From Clostridiales bacterium (GTDB lineage: Bacteria; Bacillota; Peptococcia; Peptococcales; Peptococcaceae), in contig QAKL01000049.1 in NCBI GenBank assembly GCA_003343815.1, forward strand, positions 1 to 6,755: 6,755 nucleotides of DNA, written 5' to 3'. The notes beneath the pieces were generated by a model. That model did not search any database, was not told where the DNA came from, and worked only from the letters and a program-made list of their open reading frames with translations. Position numbers and translations under genes: made by a program. Shown in pieces: positions 1 through 6,400 of this stretch (positions are counted from its first letter, which is position 1; every line of letters begins with the position of its first letter).

Positions 1-76
1 CGTTTTAAGGGGGTTAGGGTGATTGTTAAGAGGGTTTAAGGGGGGAAATCGGATCCCCCCTAACCCTCTTAACGAA
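1..76. repeat. G-rich imperfect repeats with long bulged hairpin
   Basis: The non-coding left end contains three related segments. Positions 25-36 pair perfectly with 62-73 (12 bp). After a 2-nt bulge (37-38), 39-45 pairs with 55-61 (7 bp), closing on the loop 46-54. Segment 1-19 is an imperfect direct copy of the 5' arm (one small gap and one mismatch), so the C-rich 3' arm (55-74) could pair with either copy. The T-rich stretch that follows (82-102) is not immediately next to the stem, so this is not a textbook terminator, although it could still end an upstream plus-strand transcript. It may instead be an intergenic repeat element. No gene is visible in 1-181. Confidence 0.6.
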
Positions 77-97
77 AAAGGTTTTTATGGTTTTTCT

Positions 98-117
98 TTT
101 TTGTAAATTTACAAAAA
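98..117. promoter_or_regulatory. 20-bp perfect palindrome, likely TetR operator
   Basis: Positions 98-117 form a perfect palindrome (TTTTTGTAAA followed by its reverse complement), 65 bp upstream of the tetR start. TetR-family dimers usually bind such symmetric sites close to their own gene, so autoregulation is a reasonable inference. A degenerate copy of its TGTAAATTTACA core lies on the other strand at 141-153. I could not fix a tetR promoter with confidence. TTGTTT at 132-137 with TATTAA at 153-158 is one weak option. The TATAAA at 164-169 is too close to the ribosome binding site. Confidence 0.5.
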
Positions 118-181
118 CCCGTACCTTTTAGTTGTTTTTTCTAAATTTTACATATTAACCCAATATAAAGCAGGTGAAAAA

Positions 182-748
182 ATGAGCCAATTAACGAAAT
201 ACGCTTTGGCGCAATCGTTACGAAAATTGTTGAAAGAGAGGCCGCTTGATAAAATTACGGTCAAAGATTTAGTTGAGGACTGCGGAGTTAATCGTCAGAC
301 GTTTTATTATCATTTTCAGGATATTTATGATTTGATCGCTTGGAGCTTAAATACGGAAATTGACGAACTTTTAAGAAACAAGGAAGCGCAAAACAGCGAT
401 TTAAAAAAGCAATTATCGCGGGTGTTTCGCTATTTCGAGGACAATCGGCAAATTATTTTAAACGGCTTTGACTCGGTCAACCATATGCAGTATGAAAATA
501 TTGTGGAAGAATACGCCCGTACACATTTAAAGGAGAAGCTGGCGTTAGTGCCGAAAAGCGCTTTTTTGAGCGAGGACGAGTGTGAAGCGATCCTCGATAT
601 TTATTCCTGCGGTTTCAGCGGCTTATTTTTGAAATGGATCGAGTTAGGTATGCCGCAGGAGTATCATGCGAAGATAGAGTATTATTTTCTCCTGCTTGAC
701 GCTAATTTGGAGTTTGTCATCGAGAGATTTTTGGAAGCGAAAAATTAG
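182..748 (+). CDS. TetR/AcrR-family transcriptional regulator
   Basis: The product is a 188-residue cytoplasmic DNA-binding protein of normal TetR-family length. The N-terminal helix-turn-helix is clear at about residues 24-50: ITVKDLVEDCGVNRQTFYYHF followed by DIYDLI matches the family signature of recognition helix plus the YYHF turn. The rest is a helical ligand-binding and dimerisation domain, resembling the C-terminal domain of DhaS-like regulators; the ligand cannot be read from sequence. The ATG at 182 is preceded by AGGTGA (172-177) at short spacing. The radical SAM gene follows 127 bp downstream on the same strand, making it the likely target along with tetR itself. A palindrome at 98-117 is the candidate operator. 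The family call is firm; the regulated pathway is unknown. Confidence 0.9.
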   Translation: MSQLTKYALAQSLRKLLKERPLDKITVKDLVEDCGVNRQTFYYHFQDIYDLIAWSLNTEIDELLRNKEAQNSDLKKQLSRVFRYFEDNRQIILNGFDSVNHMQYENIVEEYARTHLKEKLALVPKSAFLSEDECEAILDIYSCGFSGLFLKWIELGMPQEYHAKIEYYFLLLDANLEFVIERFLEAKN

Positions 749-766
749 ACAAATGTGCGTGAGTGT

Positions 767-794
767 CAAAATTTTCGACAAAGCGAAAATTTTG
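767..794. repeat. 11-bp inverted repeat between tetR and radical SAM gene
   Basis: CAAAATTTTCG (767-777) and CGAAAATTTTG (784-794) are perfect reverse complements around a 6-nt loop, starting 18 bp after the tetR stop codon. The stem is AT-rich and is followed by TCGGTTTAT rather than a T-run, so it would be a weak terminator of tetR at best. It could also be a protein-binding site or a transcript-processing hairpin upstream of the radical SAM promoter. Confidence 0.45.
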
Positions 795-818
795 TCGGTT
801 TATCCATAAAAAACTTTA

Positions 819-857
819 TTGTATAATTTGCTTAAGAAATGAATAAATATTATACAA
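819..857 (+). promoter_or_regulatory. -10 box within 9-bp inverted repeat (promoter/operator)
   Basis: TATAAT at 822-827 is a consensus -10 hexamer, about 50 bp before the radical SAM start. No good -35 element sits at ideal spacing: TTTATC at 799-804 matches only 3 of 6 bases, so an activator or other factor may help. The -10 lies inside TTGTATAAT (819-827), which is repeated as a perfect reverse complement, ATTATACAA, at 849-857 with 21 bp between the arms. A protein bound here would cover the promoter and start site. The TTGTA/TACAA half-sites also occur in the 98-117 palindrome, which suggests that the same TetR protein binds both places. Confidence 0.5.
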
Positions 858-875
858 ACTAAAGGAGCGATATTT

Positions 876-2270
876 ATGGATACGTCAAACAAAGCAGTAC
901 GCATGGGATTAAAGACAGCGTTTAGCTATCTGGGAAAAAATCCCGATGAGAATATTCCGAAATTGATGAAATGGACGGACCGACTGGCAGGAGATGGAGA
1001 AAACAGCTTCAAAAAACACCGCGATGCCATCCGTAATGTCATCAATGATCCGGATTGTAATATGCACAAGCTCATCTGGAGTTTGTGGGATGATATAGAC
1101 AGTCATGTCTTGGAAAAAGCCTTTGAAAATTTCGCGCTTAATGCGGTGCTTCTGGGCTGGAAAAAGGAAGAAGAACTGCGTAAAAAATATGACTGCAATA
1201 TCCCTTGGGCGATCCTTTTGGATCCGACCTCGGCGTGCAATCTGCACTGCACCGGCTGCTGGGCGGCGGAGTACGGCAATAAATTGAACTTAAGCTTTGA
1301 TGAAATCGACTCAATCATCACTCAGGGCAAGGAAATGGGTATTTATTTCTACATTTATACCGGCGGCGAGCCGCTGGTGCGTAAAAATGATTTGATTGCT
1401 ATTTGCCACAAGCATAACGACTGTATGTTTTTGACCTTTACTAACGGAACCTTGATCGACGATGATTTTACCGAGGCGATGCTTGAGGTGGGTAATTTGA
1501 TCCCTGCGCTAAGCGTGGAGGGATTTGAGTCCTCAACTGATGCCCGCCGCGGTAGCGGTACCTATCATAAGGTCGTGCGGGCGATGAATTTATTAAAGGA
1601 AAAACGTCTGCCTTTTGGCATCAGCTGCTGCTATACCGCGCAAAATGTGGACTCGATCAGCTCGGAGAAATATATCGCGCAAATGGTCGAGTGGGGCGCG
1701 AAATTCGTCTGGTATTTCCACTATATGCCCGTCGGCAACGAAGCCGTGCCGGAGTTAATGCCTTCGGTTGAGCAGAGAAAATATATGTATCATCGCGTGC
1801 GCGAAATCAGAGCGAGTCAGCCGATATTTGCGATGGATTTCCAAAACGACGGCGAATATGTGGGCGGCTGCGTAGCAGGCGGACGGCGTTACTTGCATAT
1901 TAATGCTGCGGGCGATATCGAACCGTGCGTTTTTATTCACTATTCCGATGCTAATATTCGCAAAACCTCGCTTTTAGAGGCGCTGCAGATGCCGCTGTTT
2001 AAGGCATATCATGCAGGTCAGCCGTTTAATGAAAATCATTTGCGCCCCTGCCCCATGCTCGAAAATCCGGAGAAATTACGGGCGATGATTGATTCAACCG
2101 ATGCGCACTCGACAGATCTGCAATCGCCGGAAAGCGCAGAGCATTTATGTGCGAAATGCGAGCAATACGCCGCTGATTGGGCGCCGGCGGCGGAAGAATT
2201 GTGGGAAGAAAGTCCGCGCGGGCAAAAAGCTAAGCTCGAAAAAGAAAAATCTTGCAAAGTCGGGGCATAA
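876..2270 (+). CDS. Radical SAM protein with extra C-terminal cysteines, function unknown
   Basis: The product is a 464-residue cytoplasmic enzyme that should cleave S-adenosylmethionine with a [4Fe-4S] cluster to start radical chemistry. The cluster motif CNLHCTGC gives C121, C125 and C128, and the SAM-binding GGEP is at 163-166. Residues 1-107 form an N-terminal region of no fold I recognise. The C-terminal third holds GGC (C332), the block YLHINAAGDIEPC (C351), RPCPM (C392) and CAKC (C425, C428). This resembles SPASM/twitch-type auxiliary cluster domains, although the exact fold is inferred. From memory, close relatives with the ILLDPTSACNLHCTGCWAAE block are widespread in Firmicutes and are annotated only as radical SAM proteins. 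AAAGGAG (861-867) lies 8 nt before the ATG. No precursor-peptide gene is evident nearby, which argues mildly against peptide maturation. The substrate is unknown. Confidence 0.88.
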   Translation: MDTSNKAVRMGLKTAFSYLGKNPDENIPKLMKWTDRLAGDGENSFKKHRDAIRNVINDPDCNMHKLIWSLWDDIDSHVLEKAFENFALNAVLLGWKKEEELRKKYDCNIPWAILLDPTSACNLHCTGCWAAEYGNKLNLSFDEIDSIITQGKEMGIYFYIYTGGEPLVRKNDLIAICHKHNDCMFLTFTNGTLIDDDFTEAMLEVGNLIPALSVEGFESSTDARRGSGTYHKVVRAMNLLKEKRLPFGISCCYTAQNVDSISSEKYIAQMVEWGAKFVWYFHYMPVGNEAVPELMPSVEQRKYMYHRVREIRASQPIFAMDFQNDGEYVGGCVAGGRRYLHINAAGDIEPCVFIHYSDANIRKTSLLEALQMPLFKAYHAGQPFNENHLRPCPMLENPEKLRAMIDSTDAHSTDLQSPESAEHLCAKCEQYAADWAPAAEELWEESPRGQKAKLEKEKSCKVGA

Positions 2271-2315
2271 TAAAAAGATGGCAGACACTTTTTAGTCTGC
2301 CATCTTTTTATTATG
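2266..2315. terminator. Bidirectional intrinsic terminator between convergent genes
   Basis: Positions 2266-2286 and 2295-2315 are perfect reverse complements (21 bp) around an 8-nt loop (2287-2294). The core GATGGCAGAC/GTCTGCCATC is flanked by A5 (2272-2276) and T5 (2305-2309), so it reads as a stem plus U-tract on either strand. It serves the radical SAM gene (plus) and the barstar-like gene (minus). Both stop codons lie inside the stem. Confidence 0.9.
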
Positions 2316-2634
2316 AGATAGATTTAAAAATAATATTTGGATTATCGTCGGATATATCGCTAAAAAGCTCAAACATCGGCTTAAGATATGCTTGCATTTC
2401 TTTATCAAGGGTAGAAATTCCGCAAATTTTGACGAGAGCTTCTTCTGAGCTAAAAAATAAATCGTTTAAGCAGTCCCACAAAGCGTCCCAGTTGGCTCCG
2501 TAATATTCCGGAAAGCCAAAGGAGTCTTTTAAAACACGATGAATGTCCGCAGGATATTTGCAGTCGGTAAAATCCAAAACGATATTATGAAAATCAATCG
2601 GTTTATAAGCTCGTTCTTCGTTAGTTTGATACAT
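2311..2634 (-). CDS. Barstar-family protein (RNase inhibitor-like)
   Basis: The product is 107 residues, close to the ~90 residues of barstar, with no signal peptide or membrane segment. The diagnostic block FPEYYGANWDALWDCL (residues 41-56) matches the barnase-binding helix of Bacillus amyloliquefaciens barstar. By alignment from memory, Y44, W53, D50 and D54 correspond to barstar Y29, W38, D35 and D39, and E89 may correspond to E76. Barstar blocks the active site of the secreted RNase barnase inside the producing cell; relatives may act as immunity proteins for other RNase toxins. Here no barnase-like gene is visible. The ATG overlaps the stop codon of the Sel1 gene by one base (TAATG), and no clear Shine-Dalgarno precedes it, so translation is probably coupled. 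The stop codon lies inside the shared terminator. The family call is strong; the partner is unknown. Confidence 0.87.
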   Translation of the reverse strand: MYQTNEERAYKPIDFHNIVLDFTDCKYPADIHRVLKDSFGFPEYYGANWDALWDCLNDLFFSSEEALVKICGISTLDKEMQAYLKPMFELFSDISDDNPNIIFKSIS

Positions 2635-3374
2635 TAGGCATTTAATAATTCTACCGCTTCTTCCTGACCGTGAGAGGCGGCTTTTTCGAGCCAGTATTTA
2701 TATTGCTCGTCATCTTTTGCGGTGCCGATCCCGTCGCGGCAGCATAATGCCAAAGTGTATTGCGCGTCGGATAATTCCTGCTTAGCGGCACGGGTGAAAT
2801 AATCGACGGCTTTCGCTTCGTCTTTTTCTACGCCCTCGCCGTTTAAATAGCACAAGCCTAAATTGTACTCGGCGGCGGCATAGCCTTTGCCTGCGGCTAA
2901 ATCAAACCAGTAAAACGCTTTTTCGTAATTTTGCTCGACGCCTAAGCCCTCGGTATAGCAGATGCCTAAATTGACCATGGAGTCTAAATTGTTCTTTTCG
3001 GCGGCTTGGGTGTACCAGACGGTGGCCTGCTCGAAATCCTGCTCGACGCCCTGACCGAAAGTGTAACATTCCGCCAGATAGTGGCGCGCCATGGTGTGCC
3101 CTTTTTTCGAGGCGATTTCGAAATAATGAAAGGCTTTTTCCATATCACGCTGAATTTCCTCGCCTTTGTAATACATCATCGCCAAAGCATAGGCGGCGTT
3201 CATATTGCCCTGATCGGCGCTTTTGTGATACCATTTCAAGGCTTCGTCGAAATCTTTTTCGACGAAATCGCCGTGATGATAACATAACGCCAGATTAAAC
3301 TGGGCGCGGGCGAAACCTTCGGCGGCGGCTTCTTTGATGTGATTAAATTGCTCTTGATTTAAAGTGTTTTCCAT
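2634..3374 (-). CDS. Sel1-like (TPR-type) repeat protein
   Basis: The product is 246 residues made almost entirely of Sel1-like repeats. After a 16-residue lead come six tandem 36-residue units (about 17-52, 53-88, 89-124, 125-160, 161-196, 197-232) and a truncated seventh ending at the C-terminus. Units follow the Sel1 pattern (AxxxLGxCYxxGxGVxxDxxKAxxWYxxAA), for example NLGLCYLNGEGVEKDEAKA. Each unit forms two antiparallel helices; stacked units give a curved protein-binding scaffold. No signal peptide or transmembrane segment is visible, so a cytoplasmic adaptor role is likely. The ATG has a good ribosome binding site (GCGAGG, 3381-3386, 6 nt away). It is co-directional with polC, 94 bp downstream of it, and is coupled to the barstar-like gene by a 1-bp overlap. 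The binding partner cannot be inferred from sequence. Confidence 0.9.
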   Translation of the reverse strand: MENTLNQEQFNHIKEAAAEGFARAQFNLALCYHHGDFVEKDFDEALKWYHKSADQGNMNAAYALAMMYYKGEEIQRDMEKAFHYFEIASKKGHTMARHYLAECYTFGQGVEQDFEQATVWYTQAAEKNNLDSMVNLGICYTEGLGVEQNYEKAFYWFDLAAGKGYAAAEYNLGLCYLNGEGVEKDEAKAVDYFTRAAKQELSDAQYTLALCCRDGIGTAKDDEQYKYWLEKAASHGQEEAVELLNA

Positions 3375-3418
3375 AACAAACCTCGCTTTCTTTGTGTGCG
3401 TACAAAACTGATAAATTT

Positions 3419-3447
3419 ATTATACACGGATTTTGACGGATTTTCTA
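3419..3447 (-). promoter_or_regulatory. Candidate promoter of the Sel1-barstar operon
   Basis: On the minus strand, TATAAT (3419-3424) is a perfect -10 hexamer, and TAGAAA (3442-3447, 4 of 6 matches to TTGACA) lies 17 bp upstream of it. The start site would fall about 40 bp before the Sel1 ATG. The spacer contains two tandem 10-bp units carrying AAAATCCGT (plus-strand ACGGATTTT at 3426-3434 and 3436-3444). No terminator is visible between polC and this promoter, so read-through from polC may also contribute. Confidence 0.55.
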
Positions 3448-3468
3448 CAAATGTTTTTTATAGCTCGC

Positions 3469-6400
3469 TTAGCCGAACATATCCAAGATAGATAGTTGAT
3501 TGCTTTCGGGCAGACCCTGCAAAAGATTTAAGCGGTGCATGGTTTCGACTACGGTGGTGCTTAATTTAGTGCGTTTACGGAAATCGTCGCGGGAGAGAAA
3601 TTCGCCCATTTTTGCAGCTTCCTCGACGCTGTCGGCGGCCTTATCGCCTAAGCCGTCAATGGTATCCAAAGCGGGCATGATTTTGCCGTCAAATATTTGG
3701 AATTTGTGCGCTTTGGCACGGTAAATGTCGATCGGCATAAAGTCAATGCCGCGGGCATACATTTCCTGCACGACGCGCATGTCCTTATAAGAATCCTGCT
3801 CTTTTTGCGACAAACTGCTGCTGCGTGATTTGAAATCCTTGATATGCTCGTTGAGCTTATCGGCTCCTTGACACATTAATTCATAATCAAAGCCCGAGGC
3901 GCGGATCGCAAAGTACGCAGCGTAGTACGCGTGCGGGTAGTAGACTTTGTAATAAGCGATACGCACCGCCATCATGACGTAGGCGACAGCGTGGGCTTTG
4001 GGGAACATATACTGGATGCGCTCGCACGACCAGATGTACCATTCAGGCACGCCGTGCTCGAGCATGACGGCTTTCCAGTCGTCCCATTTGTCGCATTTGT
4101 GACCGGCGACCTTGCCTTTGCGGACGTTTTCCATAATTTTAAAGGCAGTGCCGCTTTCTAAGCCCATGCCGATTAAGTAAGTCATGATGTCGTCACGGGT
4201 GCAGATGGCGCTTTGCAAATCACATTTGCCGGATTTGATTAATTCTTGAGTATTGTTGAGCCAGACGTCGGTACCGTGGGAAAGCCCTGCGATACGCGCC
4301 AAGTCGGAAAAGCATTTCGGTTTGGTTTCTTTTAGCATCTGCATGGCGAAATCGGTGCCGAACTCCGGCACGCCTAAGCAGCCCAGCTCACAGTCGGTCA
4401 AATCATCGGGCGTAATACCCAAAGCAGATGTATTTTTGAAAAGCGACAGCACTTTTTCCTCGTTTAATGGGATCTGCTTAGCGCTGAAGCCTGTCAATTC
4501 CTCTAAACGTTTGATCATCGTCGGATCATCGTGTCCGAGGATGTCTAATTTTAAAAGGTTATGGTCGATCGAGTGATAGTCAAAGTGCGTGGTGATGATA
4601 GAGGTATGGGTATCATTTGCCGGGTGCTGCACAGGAGTAAAGGAGTAAATTTCCTCGCCGTGCGGCAAGACGATGATGCCGCCTGGGTGCTGCCCGGTAG
4701 TGCGGCGCACGCCGACGCAGCCCTGACTCAGGCGCTCGATTTCGCAGCTGCGCTTGGTCTGCCCGCGCTCCTCGAAATATTTAAGCACATAGCCGTAAGC
4801 GGTTTTTTCCGCTAAAGTACCGATGGTGCCTGCGCGGAAAGTGTGACCTTTGCCGAATATTTCCTCGGTGTAGGCGTGGACGACGGGCTGATAATCACCG
4901 GAAAAGTTTAAGTCGATATCAGGCTCTTTATCGCCGTTAAAGCCTAAGAACGTCTCGAAAGGAATGTCGTGTCCCTCTTTTTTCAATTGCGCACCGCAGA
5001 CGGGGCAGACTTTATCGGGCATATCGCAGCCGCTCATGCCGCGGTATTTTTTGACCTCATCAGAGTCAAACTCGCTGTAGTGACACTCGGCGCAGTAGTA
5101 ATGCGGCGGCAGGGGATTGACCTCGGTGATACCTGCCATCGTCGCCGCCAAAGAAGAGCCGACGGAACCGCGGGAGCCGACTAAGTAGCCGTCGTCGTTG
5201 GATTTCCAGACGAGTTTTTGGGCGATGATGTACATGACGGCGAAGCCGTTGCCGATGATGGATTTAAGCTCGTGCTCCAAACGTTCCTCGACTTGCGAGG
5301 GCAGATTTTCGCCGTAAATGCTGTGTGCCTTTTCGTAGCAGATTTGCCGCAATGTTTTATCTGAATCAGCGATAACCGGCGGGCATTTGTCGGGGCGGAC
5401 AGGAGCGATTTTTTCGATCATGGAGTTAATTTTGCGTGTATTGGTAACCACGACCTCGTAGGCTTTTTCGCGGCCTAAATATTTAAACTCCTCGAGCATT
5501 TCCTCGGTGGTGCGCAGATACAAAGGCGCTTGATTGTCCGCGTCGGGGAAGCCTTTGCCAGCCATGATGATGCGGCGGTAGACCTCGTCCTCGGGATCTA
5601 AGAAATGCACATCGCAGGTCGCGCAGACGGGCTTATTAAACTCCTCGCCCAAACGGACGATAGTTTTGTTTAACTCCTCTAAATCGCTCATGGAGTTAAT
5701 TTGCGGGTGCTTGTCGCTTGCGAGCATAAATGCATTATTGCCCAAGGGCTGGATTTCCAGATAATCGTAGAAATTGACGATACGGTTGATTTCTGAGTGC
5801 GGCACATTGCGTAAAATAGCCTGCACCAGCTCGCCCGCTTCGCAAGCCGAGCCTAAGATAAGTCCCTCGCGGTTTTCCTCCAAAAGACTGCGCGGAATCC
5901 TCGGACGACGCGCGTAATAATCCAAGTGCGATAAGCTGATAAGCTTGTAGAGATTGACGCGGCCGATGTCGTTTTGCGCCAAAACTATCGCGTGATAGGT
6001 CGGCATTTTTTTAACCGTTTCGATAGAAAGCTTGCCGAAATTATTGATTTCGTCAAAGCTTGCCACGCCTTGCTCGCTAAAGCGCTCCATTAATTTTTGA
6101 TAGATAAGCGCCGTAGCCTCGGCGTCATCGACGGCGCGGTGGTGATTTTCGAGAGATATCTCTAATTCCTTGGCGACGGTGTCCAGTTTGTGATTGTGTA
6201 AATTAGGTAATAAAATACGCGCCATGGTGACGGTATCCAGCACTGTTTTTTGCCACGGGAGGTTTAAACGCGCAGCGTTTGCTGTAATAAAGCTGTTGTC
6301 AAAATCGGCATTGTGCGCCGCTACTGCGCAATTTTCGCAGAAAGCGATAAATTTAGGGAGTATTTCCTCAATCGTGGGAGCGTCAAGTACCATCTCATCG

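Noticed and set aside
164..169. TATAAA as the tetR -10 box
   Set aside because: The transcript would begin inside or after the ribosome binding site at 172-177, leaving no usable leader.
753..809. 18-codon open frame (ATG 753 to TAA 807-809) spanning the 767-794 hairpin, as a leader or precursor peptide
   Set aside because: No ribosome binding site precedes it, and its apparent internal repetition comes from the AT-rich inverted repeat. It has no Cys-rich or other precursor-like core.
2252..2503. Plus-strand open frame of 83 codons across the terminator and antisense to the barstar-like gene
   Set aside because: It runs through a strong terminator hairpin, matches no family and is fully explained by the opposite-strand gene.
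5000..5110. Cysteine cluster in polC as a separate zinc-finger insertion or intein remnant
   Set aside because: The CxxC...CxxC set sits where PolC proteins normally have their structural zinc site, and flanking motifs are continuous.
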